NCBI GenBank assembly: GCA_010645155.1
Contig: CM021322.1
Location: forward strand, 13,519,823-13,583,822
DNA: 64,000 bases
DNA from: Tigriopus japonicus
Lineage: Eukaryota; Arthropoda; Copepoda; Harpacticoida; Harpacticidae
Reading direction: 5' to 3'
Shown in pieces: positions 1 through 10,848 of this stretch (within the stretch, counting starts at the first letter, position 1; each line of letters begins with the position of its first letter). The notes beneath the pieces are model-generated. The model had not been told where the DNA came from. It ran no database searches and saw nothing but the letters and a program-made list of their open reading frames with translations. The translations under genes and the position numbers were made by a program.

Positions 1-1110
1 CGTAAAGGAAATGACGTTTGTTTGTTTTTAATAGAAAATGATAATTAGTGGATGGAGAATAATAAGGTTTTTACATAAAAGTTTAAAACCTACTTTTGGC
101 CGTTTTGGTCCAAAAAAACATGTGTTGAGGGTTTCACAACTAAATTTCTACTTTTTTGTATTTTTTTAGAGATTCTAAGGGGAAAAAAACTTTTTCTTGA
201 GTTTTTCAGTTTTTCACACTCAAAGACATTTTTCTTGAACTTTGAATCCGTCCTAAAAGGGTCGTCGTCAATATCCTTAAAGTGAAGGAATGAGACGAAA
301 AAATTTGACTTAAAACTCAAAAAACAAAAACTTGCCGAACGAAAAAAGCCAGGCAAAATATATTTGGATTAATAAGTGACAAATTTAGAAGGAAAACAAC
401 TTTTTCCCAATTCTCGTTACTTAAAAATTAGTTATTTGCCCAATTCTTAACCTAAAACTTCCTTATTTGCCTCATTTCTTAACTTAAAAACATCTTTTTT
501 TGCGCAATTTTCATCTATTTTCGGCCCTCTAGTATTTAGTAACCACGCAAAAAGGCGATCCTAATCAAGAAGACACCCAAAGAACATTGAAATGATTAAA
601 AACTGAATTGATGTTAACCTCTGGTCTGAATTAGAGCCATTTTAGTTAAAGCGTATGTGGATTATGTGGATTAAGCTTATGTCTTATTGGTCCCGAGTCT
701 CTCCATTTAGCAAACAGAGAGTACCAAAATTTTAAGAGTACACAAAAATTTGGATGAAAATGAAAGTCAAGAGCAAGTGACGTAGTTATTGAAGTCTTGC
801 ATTTTTTGTCGATCTTTTCTTTGTCTTTTAAACTAAGCGGAGACACTAGGCTCCAGGTAGGACCACTCAATCATTTCATCTGTATACTTTTCAAATAGAC
901 AAAAGCAATGACATTGACTTATTAATGTGGCTCTTTTTAGAAACTTTTAGCCTAGCTCTTTTAGGAATTGTTCATTGATTCCAACCCAGCATGTATTTGC
1001 GATAACCTGCTTGGTGGATTATATTAAATTCTGTTTGCCTCTTAACTTGTTATGGGCAAGTTAACTTGGGCATCCCATTTTTACGTGAGGTCGTTCGGTC
1101 AAAGAGGATT
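1..1110. other. gene-free left edge
   Basis: AT-rich sequence with short scattered frames on both strands. I see no domain-bearing frame, no splice-consistent exon chain and no clear repeat. Nothing can be assigned here. Confidence 0.6.
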
Positions 1111-2753
1111 ATAGAGGTTGTGAAGAATTGTTTGTTGTCCCCCTCTATTCCTGCCCCACCAGCCTGTTGCGTAGACATCGCTGAAGGCCAGCCAGCATTG
1201 TCCATGCACTCGGGAAGAAACAAAACTCAACATTATTTTAACTATTTCGCAATATGTGTGATATTGTACTGATAAATAAGTATCAAAATTGTTTACCGAT
1301 ATCAAAAAGGACATTGGTTGGTGACATTGTTGGCAAATTTACTTGAAATATTAGGTAATTTGTCTCTTCCTATGTGTCTAGACAGTGCTGGCTGGCCTAG
1401 AGCGCTATAATAAAAGAGTACGCGCATGTGCCATTTTGGTCCCAAGACGTCGGTTCCATTGTACTGTGGTTCTTGGGTTCGACCTGTTTGAGGCAACTTT
1501 ACCTATGTACTATTTACTATCAAATTGACGCTCTTGATCTCAGCTTACCTTTGAAAGCATAATGTTTGACCTTTTTAGCCTTTGAAGGTCAAGACGGGCC
1601 AAAAACATGAGTGCCGGAAGATAACCTTCTCGTTCTCCTTAAACCTCGATGCGCGTTCAAGCCCAGTGCTGCTGTGAATTGACTCGGTAATGTCAGCTCT
1701 TGAAGAATCTCGTCGCTTTTTTTCTCGTGACTTTCTTACATTTTAGGAAAACTAATTCTAACTAGATACGAAATTGATTGGTGAATATTTAGAACGTCAA
1801 TTGAAGCCATTAGAGCGTTTTCCTTGTGCACATTATTGCATTGTTATGTAAAATGACTTTTTTTGTTGAACAATTGTATGGCAGCCCTGGTGACGTTGCG
1901 CATTCGTGGCAGTCGTCAGGCTGACTCTGGTACAGACTGTTATGACTAAGTTAGTAAAAAGTTTTGATATTTTGTACTCATAATGTATATGACAGAAGCT
2001 ATTTAAAAAAGTTTTTGCAATTCACCTTTTAATTTTTGACTTTGTCACTAATTATTACATGAAACTAAAGAAGCTTTTTAGTATATATTATGAGTACAAA
2101 ATATCGAAATTTTTTTACAAAGTTAAGCATAACAGTCTGTAGCACTGTCAACCTGACGACTGCTACGAATGCGCAACGTCAACAGGGCTGCCATATAATT
2201 GTTCAACAAAAAAGTCATTTCATATGACAATGCAATAATGTGCACAAGGAAAACGCTCTAATGGCTTCAATTGACGTTCTAAATATTCACCAATCAATTT
2301 CGTATCCAGTTAGAATTAGTTTTCCTAAAAAGTAAGAAAGTCAAGGCAAATCAGCGAGGAGATTCTTCAAGAGCTGACATTACCGAGTCAATTCACAGCA
2401 GCACTGGGCTTGAACGCGCATCGAGGTTTATGGAGAACGAGAAGTTTATCTTCCGGCACCCATGTTTTTGGCCAGCCTTGGCCTTCAAAGGCTATGAAGG
2501 TCAAACATTATGCTTTCAAAGGTAAGCTGAGATCTGAGCGTCAATTTGGTAGTAAATAGTGCATAGGTAAAGTTGCCTCAAACAGGTCGAACCCAAGAAC
2601 CACAGTACAATGAAACCGACGTTTTGGGACCAAAATGGCACATGCGCGTACTCTTTTATTATAGCGCTCTAGGCTGGCCTACAGCGTGTCTACGCGGCAG
2701 GTCTTGGCAGCGTCCATAGCGAAAGACAACAATCAATTCTTCACAACCTCTAT
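1111..2753. mobile_element. foldback element with very long inverted arms
   Basis: The sequence from 1111 to about 1990 is repeated in inverse orientation from about 2080 to 2753, leaving a central loop of roughly 90 bp. The arms start with ATAGAGGTTGTGAAGAATT on each side and match along their length with scattered mismatches and small indels. The left arm is about 200 bp longer because it carries an extra segment (about 1196-1390). No reading frame suggests a transposase. The structure is that of a non-autonomous foldback or MITE-type DNA element. I could not find a convincing target-site duplication, so the exact ends are uncertain by a few bases. Confidence 0.8.
1177..1400. repeat. nested inverted segment in the left foldback arm
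   Basis: About 1180-1245 and 1330-1398 are inverted copies of each other, both containing a GGCCAGCCAGCA-type block and a GAAACAAA/TTTGTCTC block. The segment is missing from the right arm, where the flanking sequences are joined directly. It is therefore either a secondary insertion in the left arm or a segment lost from the right arm. The copies are only moderately similar beyond the core, so the boundaries are approximate. Confidence 0.55.
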
Positions 2754-2761
2754 TGAAGACG

Positions 2762-2970
2762 TTTGAAGACATCAGACCAGGGGTGCCGTCAAGTTTGAGC
2801 AAAAAAAAAATCACAATTCCATTGTTTAAGACAAGACCAATTACATAGATCAGGGGTCGGCACGAATCAAATTTCGTGGGCCTTGACCCAAAAATGGGCC
2901 GACCCCTGACATAGATAAAAGTCCTAAAAAATTATTGAACAGATTGAAATCAGATTGAATCCCATCAGTA
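2762..2970. repeat. truncated copy of the 27.1-kb hAT-like element
   Basis: This stretch matches the right half of the element at 27108-27392. It shares a CAGACCAGGGGTGCC block near its start and ends in the same block of GATTGAA-type words followed by CCCATCAGTA. The left half is absent, replaced by the foldback element. The copy is interrupted by the 58-bp insertion at 2851-2908. It is an older, 5'-truncated relic. Confidence 0.7.
2851..2908. mobile_element. 58-bp hAT-like miniature element with 8-bp target duplication
   Basis: The element begins CAGGGGTCGGC and ends with the exact inverse, GCCGACCCCTG, giving 11-bp perfect TIRs. It is flanked on both sides by the identical octamer ACATAGAT (2843-2850 and 2909-2916). 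A CAG-type terminus with an 8-bp duplication is the established hallmark of the hAT superfamily. At 58 bp it is near the lower limit for a mobile unit. It sits inside an older repeat copy, so it is the younger insertion. Confidence 0.85.
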
Positions 2971-3678
2971 GAAACTACCTTGTTTTTCCAGACTCAAACC
3001 TGGCGTGTGGTTAAAAAACTTGACAATAGTTCTTAAAGGATTGAAGTATTTGAAAATTGAGATTGCTATCATCCCTACTCTTCGCGCCCTCTCTGATTAG
3101 TTCGTTTTGTAAGGGTGACCTGTAGAGAAAAGAGAAGTTGAAAGATTTTCAAATTACTTGTAAACAAACGAACAGAGTTCTACTAAAAACTAAGTAAGTT
3201 CATTATAGTATTTTTGCTAATGCAACAAGAGAAATTGATCGTGGACCAACAACTCGCGCAAAGACTGTTAATCGTTCTCATGCAACCTCTCATTGAACCA
3301 TGTTCTAGTTATCTTTTTTTTTTCACATGTAGCCATGTTCTACTACTCTGAGCAAACGTTGAAATAACTCATATTACACGTCTTGCAAGTTTTGAAGACG
3401 TTTCTATTTTGACAACTCTCTCAAATTACCATGGATAGCCTTTCCAACTCATTTTCTTCGGTCTAAATGGAACTCCAAGCGGATCGAGACGTTCCCTGTC
3501 CTCACCAGAACGTAACAATGTTGACCTAGAATCGACGCTTGGAATCCCTTTCCTGGATGATGCGGTCTCATGAGAAAGCTCTCGACAGTTGGACCGTCAA
3601 GAATAGATCTTAGACCTTGCCGATTGTGGCCCTCATTTACCGGCAGGCTCACTTTCGAGGTACAGAGATAGATACAAC

Positions 3679-4269
3679 TTACTTCATTCGGTGATCCTCA
3701 GCACCCTGAGAAGAGTAAAAAGCTCGAATTAGTCCATAACAAAAAAAAACACAGATGGAGAGCAACCTCTTCAGTGGATAGTCCTTGAAGACTTTGTGAA
3801 ATTGCGTAAAACTAGATAAAGAATTAGTGAAGACGACAACAAAACTTGAACCTTTGGGTCCCGGTTTGATCACCGTCAGAATGGAAAGAGCCGAAACTTT
3901 GGCCGAGTTTCGGTCACAGAAGATCCCAAGAAAACGAAAGGTAAAAAAAGTACCGGAGCAAGTGCTTTCTGGAAATGAACAAGTAACAACAATTGATTTC
4001 GTCATCCCCACTTCATAACTAACGTCATCTAAGTCAACTTGACCATGATTCTGAAGAACAAAGAAAGGATTAAAAAGCAATAGTTTTGCCGAAACCGAAA
4101 TACCCTCGGTTAAAGTCACAGTATTAAGTTTGTTGAAGTCCATGATGCATGGCAAATGTTCCTTAAAATCATGTAAATTTAGTGGTGTGCCGATTGCAAA
4201 ATCGAGAATTTTTGGTCGAAGGATTTCACTATGTGGGTTTTGTTTGTTTTCAATTAGGTTTGAAAACAA
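3679..4269 (-). CDS. unassigned 196-codon frame
   Basis: This is the longest uninterrupted frame in the first 10 kb. The predicted peptide has no signal peptide or motif that I recognise and shows no clear low-complexity bias. A shorter frame on the opposite strand (3827-4018) overlaps it. No splice-consistent neighbours were found. It could be a lineage-specific gene, a decayed exon or chance; I lean to chance or a relic. Confidence 0.15.
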   Translation of the reverse strand: MFSNLIENKQNPHSEILRPKILDFAIGTPLNLHDFKEHLPCIMDFNKLNTVTLTEGISVSAKLLLFNPFFVLQNHGQVDLDDVSYEVGMTKSIVVTCSFPESTCSGTFFTFRFLGIFCDRNSAKVSALSILTVIKPGPKGSSFVVVFTNSLSSFTQFHKVFKDYPLKRLLSICVFFCYGLIRAFYSSQGAEDHRMK

Positions 4270-7200
4270 TTAGTTTTTTGTACAATCAAAGCTGGATGAA
4301 TAATTCTTGATAAAAGAAAACTTTTGCTGCGAACTGAAATATACAGTCTGTAGATTTTGTACAATAAATAGTTATTGCCAGCCACTTTTGGTTTCGGATT
4401 CGGATTCCATGCCCCCTTTCGGACGGAACTTATATTTTTGGGAAAGGCTCTTTCCATGAAACTTTCGTTTCATCACTAATCCAAATGATGATAATTTTGG
4501 CCATAATATGGTGCTAGATGTGTATGTGCATTTTAATTTTGAAGGAGAATGTTCTGATCATTCTCCGATTGATATTTGGGAGCATTTCGATATTTTCGAT
4601 ATCTTCTCTTCCCCAAGAGAGTTTTTCCTGCAAATAGATAGATAATGTTTTTTTTTGCGTTTTTGTCGAGCAAACCATGAAAACTGGAAAAAGAGGAAAA
4701 AATATGTATATTTATTGAATGTAATTAAACCTTTCAAGGGATTGCCACTGTCATTGATTGATTCACTCCGCCTAATTGACCGCTTATGACAAAATCCAAA
4801 CCAAAACACAACTGAGCCTCCTAAGTATTGTCGTGTGACTCATTAAGAAAGCACATGTGAGTGATTGCTGTAAGACACCAAACTTGTCTATTGAAGTCAT
4901 TGAAATCGCCGTTTTACAACTCATGAAGGATTTAATCGTTGTGCGTGCGGTATTTCCTTTAACTGATGACGTGAGACTGAAACAGTCAGTGCATACTCGT
5001 TTCATCCAGATTGGATTGAGTCTCGTCAACTAACATCCGTTCATTATCATATACCATAGGACAAGAAAAATTTGCTGTATTCCATGAAGAGTGAAATTGC
5101 CAATGATCTCTCAATTCGCAATGTTTATGCGAGAGTGATAGTAGCTAAGGTTGATACAACACGCGCCAGGATTACGCCAGGATCCAAGTTAAAGTCGTGA
5201 AACCAAATTAGGTCAAAAATTGGGCAAAGAGAAGAGTCATACACCATAAGATTGAGAATTAAACACGCCAAATGAACCATTCGCCACATCTAGTACTTTT
5301 TTCTTTCTTTTCTTACATTTTCGCGAACATTGGGTTGTTTTCACAAATTGGATCCTTCAAATCACGCGGTTGTTGCTTACTGAGATTTTGCGAACTTTTA
5401 TCGAGGTGTTCGATGTATCTGACAGGTCCACAACCAGGGTTGCAATCGGAGAATAACCCGACCATGTTTTTCGGGTTTTCCATTTCTGGGTTTTTGATAT
5501 TTTAGGTTTCTTCGATTTTATTATTCATCAAGTGTTCATATTATCTTCTTCATATTGGACCACATCAACATAGCACAACTGAGTTTTTGATGACATATGA
5601 CACATTTATAGCAAAAAATGATTTCGCAAAAAGACAACATTTTTTAGCATTTGTTTGTCTCGATCACTAAAATCCTGCCGGAAATTATTGAAAGTACATA
5701 TATTTTACACGCTCCTTCACAGGACTTTCTCAAAGAACCAATATATTTATATATTTCAAATTCTAGAATTATTTTTGTAAAACTGAACAATGTTTTGTAT
5801 ACTATTCTTAAGGAAACCAAAGGTTTGAAAACAGGCAAACTTACGATTAAATAGTTTGCTCTGAATTGAGATATACAGTTGGCCAAATTTTACATTTTAT
5901 GTCAATAAGTGACATTTTTAAAGCCAGAAAATAGCAAAATTTTAGCAGCTTTCGTCGAAATATGCAACTTTTAACAAAAAATATTACAATTCTAGGGCTA
6001 AATACCAAAAACCTGGCAAAACAATTTAATGTCAACCGGGCGGGATTGAAGCAACTGTGTCCACAACAAGTTAAATGAACTGTATTATTCTTTGATGGAA
6101 ATGATGTTCTAATAATCTGAACCACAAAATATCTGTGAATATTGGTGTCTATAAAGCTATTCGAAAAAAATTAAGGTGACATGTGAGCTACTAGTTTGAT
6201 TCTAGCGTTATTAAGGGCAAAATCACTTTTGAACGAATCATCACTTTTGAATTTGTTCATTTTTGAAAAAAAATCTCAATCATGCCTACTGATTTAAAAG
6301 TAAATCGAAGGCCGAACAATTCGCTTACCCACCCGGTGTATTTTACGAGATCGCTAGTTTTCACGTGTAATTTTGGATTTAAAAGTGATAAAAGCTCTTG
6401 TAAAGTACTAACGCAATGTTGGCTCTTATGTGAACCGTCAAAACAGCATGGCAATAAAACTTATTTTTCATGCTAACGTCATTAAAATTGCCAGCCAACA
6501 TTGTTTTGGCAATCTTGGTTTTTGAACCAATCATCATGTACTCGTAGCAACAAGGATGGATATATTCTTGGTTAAACTATAAATCCATACCCTTAAAAAA
6601 ATGCTATGAGCCGTGTGGATAGAGTGAATGCATACAAACCAAACTAATTTAGCCTCCATGGGACTCTCTAGTTCTTCTGTTAATGTTTAAGGAGATATTA
6701 ATATCGCCTTTTTTATTAGAAGGGCCTATAATAAAGCGTACAAAACAGTTTACAAAGCGAGAACCCTAGCGCCGTAGTAGAACTGTTTAGATGTTCCAGA
6801 TTGAAAATGAAAATTGCATGAAATCATCGTTTTTACCTCACGCAAGAATATTTGTGATCTCATTCTCTCTGAACAACATTGCCATGGCAATGAATTGGTT
6901 CGATCAACAAATTTGACTTTTGGAATGGAAGTGCACTTACGACCAACCGTCAAGCATAAGTGAAAAAAAATCGTGCTCCTAAAGGCCTTTTTCAATCTGA
7001 ATTGTTTGGCCTTGACGTACGGTACAGTGACAGAATCCAGAGGAAGAAAAAAACTATTCTGAGACCTTTATAACCAGACCAGAGACTGTCAAGATCTAGG
7101 GCTTGGTTGGTCTTGTCAATATCGGCAATAATCAAGTTAGCGTATCTGAAGAGATGCCGGTAGATAACGAGTGGTCGTGCTCTCGTATTATACAATAGTG

Positions 7201-9941
7201 CGTACACGTTTCATAACCAAGTAAAGCGGAAATATCACACGTTCCGCTAGATTTGGCGCTGTTGGTGGTTGTGGTTCTCTCATGGCACAAGCTCTTTGTG
7301 TGTAATACCGTACAAACAATCGCCCGTGAATGTTTTCTCTTTCGTTGTCCTTTGATGTTTTTGTCTTATTACCTTATCAGCTTCAAATTATTCCGAAGGT
7401 GGTCCCCTTTTCTTTTAGTAGGATATCTCAAGTGCGAACAAAACTAGGCCTCGAATGTATTCAAGAAGTTGTCCCTCCAATTCAAAGTACTGTTAGGCTC
7501 GCACTTCATTGACGCTGTAGTGGTAGATACTTTGATCAATGGGATAGTACACGTACTGTACTCTAAACCTGGCCCAGAGTATCGTCAATATTTATGCTCT
7601 GGATAGAGAGGGAGCGTGTCGCGTATGATATCCCTTCACCGGTTTCTTAAAGGATCCTTTCCTGGTCTGAATAACACTTGCTCCACACCTTGAAATCGTT
7701 TATGTAAGGTGCCCGAAGGTTCATCTTGACTCTTGACCATAGTACGGGAAGAACTCCGTTCACCTGAGCAAAGCTTCTTGGACACACAGTATCACGAGAG
7801 GATATCGTCGCTCATTCGAGGAATAGCTTCGCCTTTGGTCGTTGATGTTGTAGCAATAGCAATAATAGTCGTCGTGTGCGTGTATTCAGAAATTTTTACG
7901 TAAGCTTGTTCTCTAGACTCATTTGTCGGAACCTGCTCTGATATAATCGGATGAACTTGTCAAGGCATTTTATAAAATTACCTTGAATCTCTTAACTGGT
8001 TTGAAGATGGGCAGTTTCGCTTTACATGAATTAATCGCTCCAACCCATTTGAATGGTGACGTTTTCCAATTAGGGGAGATGTACTTTTAGCTTGTAGTGA
8101 ACTTATTTTATAGTACAGTAAACAGATGAATAATCTACTCATCTATGCTGACCATTCGAAACTCCCCTTTTCACTTTTACTGGAATTGGTTCGGTTGAAG
8201 ACCTTATGTAATTTAAAAGTGACACAGTACGTTAAAGCATCTCGAGTCCGTCGTATCATTAGAGGTACAGGCAGAGGAAGAAGTTTTTGGCTTCTGGATG
8301 GAGGAGGCCAAGGTTGCCTGAAGTGGCCGATGTGTAGTCTAACGACATGGGGCATGTATGGAGTGTTTCTATGCTTGTGAATGGACGCAAAGTTGGTGCA
8401 CGTCGAGTCGTCCAAGCGCCTCCTTCTATCTCCGCGTCGCTCTGCCACGGCCACGATTGTGGTAAAGAACCTTTTTTTTGAACCCAGTTCGATCAGTAAG
8501 GCAAGGTTAGCGTTGAAGTGATTCGCCAACTATGGATATCTAGATCTATGGAGTTCTATTGAAGGTTCTGATCGCAGTTCCGAGGGTAGTTTTGGGCTTG
8601 GTGGAATATGAAAAATTTAACAGATCAGTCTTAGGTCATTGATGAGTCAAGGGTGTGTTTGGGAAAAACGTTTCACGGGGTAAACCCCCCAATTCGAGAG
8701 ATCGGCCACATTCCAAGAAGAGGTACCTGTCTCGGATGCCTGCCAACATTGCTGCCCGTGTCCACCATTTCAGCAAGGAGTTATTCACGTGTGCAGCATT
8801 TGAAAGGCACTCCGTCTAACCGAAGATGCAGGCTCAAGTTCGGCTAGATCACACAGAGACACTGAATAGTAAAAGTCGTGTTTTAGAGATGATTACTTTA
8901 CTCGAAATGAGACTACGCAGCTTTTTGAGGCTTTGAGATACATTGCTTTTAGGGTTGTCAACAATTTAGTTTGCCTTGCTGCCAAAGAACCGTTGTAAAA
9001 TATAATCAAATATGAAAATATGATGGAGAACTTAGATCTACCCAAGAAGCACTGAATTTCTAAGAGGCTAGCGATGAGAATTATGATTTCTAGTTGGCTC
9101 AAATCAATTACGTTTTTCTGCAAATAAGACCTGGCTTATTTTCGTTAGACTAGATTGTCCATTTTAAGCTCAATCGAATGGCGGAGTTAAAAAATATGCT
9201 CATTCAAAGCTCAGTGGAAATCCTGCTGAGAATGAATGTGCTGATGATGCGTGAACGATTTACCTCAATAAGTTATCATTTTTTAAATAAATAATTTAGA
9301 TAAAGTTCTAATAACTTCAAGGGCATCAGAGCAGTTGATAGATGCTACTCCCTCCGATGATTTGTGGGCAGCAAAAACGAACCAAGACAAGATTAAAACC
9401 TATGGTTTTCAGTATCATGGCGTCTTAAGGACTTGAAGCTCATGTTAAATTTCTCAAGTCACTTCAACTGACCTTTTGCCTTGGATCAGAAACTTGCTTG
9501 TAGTATTAAACACATATCTGTTCCTTCTCTGAGAAATGTAATGCTTTAACTTTTGAGCCTCTCCTGATACCAGAGTTCGAATTTCCCTTTGGGGATTGTT
9601 GGCAAAAAGGTTTCAAACAACACGGTCGCCGTAAAAAGGTCTCAGTAAAAAGCCTCTTAGAAACCCATGGACAGATCTTGAAAAAAGGGTGAATTTTTTA
9701 CTCTTGAGAAGTGAGGGAACACCTTCCTCCAGGATCCACCAGATTCGGGGTGGGTTGGGAAAAGGTTCCCAAAGACGAAAAGTGAGTGTTAGGAAAGGCT
9801 TCTTGTTGACTACACTTATGAGACCTTCGTATAATTGTGTTCCACCCAGTTCTGATATTTTGAGGTCCCATGGGATATTCTTGAACTATGGAACAGATTA
9901 GGGTTCTAGCTCCAGGATATCCATTGGATTCTCTGGAGCTG

Positions 9942-10023
9942 TGACCTATCTACAGTGATTTTCCTTGTGACCTTTTTTATCATGACCGTTTTGTTGTGTC
10001 CTTTTTACTGTGACCTATTTACC
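9942..10023. repeat. degenerate short tandem array of GTGACC-type units
   Basis: Five to six imperfect units with a GTGACCT(A/T)TTTAC-like consensus follow each other at roughly 13-16 bp spacing. No frame runs through the block with coding character. It resembles a decayed minisatellite. Confidence 0.45.
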
Positions 10024-10848
10024 GAGCCCCCGTTTGAGGTTCCTTGTGAAACCTCTTTGGACCTGTTCAAATTCTCACTTACCTGGCAAACTCATTTACG
10101 TTCATAAAATAGGTGAGGCTGAACAATCGACTATTAAAGCCTTTAGATTTGTACTTATCTTTCTGCACAATATTTTTGCAATCATACGCCAAAAAACCTG
10201 TTCGATATTGATCTTGCTGACTTTGCGATCGAGTGTCTTTATTGAGAAAGCGCTTACAATCATACTCTATTCAACCTGTTGGACTGGATGGGTACCTATG
10301 GATGGGCCAAGATATCCAAGTTAGCCGTGCACCCAGGTTGTCAGGCTGGCCCTAACTCGAACGGTGCCGTGATTCCCCTCATTTCCTTGCCGAGGACCGT
10401 CCGCTAGCTGTGGATGATGACCCCCTCGAGACTCGAGAGGTGCTCGGCAGGAATCCGTCAGTCTATAATTGACCATCGCGGAAGATACATTGGCTTCAGA
10501 AGGAATTCGCTTTCGCGCACAAGAACAAGTGTCTCACTCACCCACCGAGGAATTCGATTTTGCCACGGTACAGATCGCCGTGAACATTGCATTGACATTT
10601 GTCGCGTGTTTACCTTGGAATCGACGCCAAATTCTTTTTTTGAAATAAGGCTCTGGAAGACACCATGCCTGGGGCCTTTGGCTGATATTTGGATTTCTCT
10701 CACGACGTTCGTTCGCCTTCAAGTTTCTTTTCCCCTATCCACCAAATATAGACTGACACCTCAGAGTGCTTCAAAATAGACAAGTTCAGTGTCGAGGTCA
10801 CCTACCCCCACCCACTTGCATCACCTTTACTTTTAACTAAAAGCAATC

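Larger units (their letters stand above)
2971..10848. other. long gene-free interval upstream of the anion exchanger
   Basis: Nearly 8 kb with no recognisable gene. Reading frames are short and mostly overlap on opposite strands. The longest unassigned one is on the minus strand at 3679-4269 and is listed separately. Part of this interval probably carries the promoter or 5' UTR of the anion exchanger that starts at 10849, but I see no convincing core promoter element. Confidence 0.5.

Noticed and set aside
8126..8529. Overlapping plus and minus frames of 84 and 128 codons
   Set aside because: Neither peptide has a recognisable domain or plausible exon neighbours.
10414..10779. 121-codon plus-strand frame just before the anion exchanger
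   Set aside because: The peptide has no recognisable domain and is mirrored by minus-strand frames; it does not join the anion exchanger frame.
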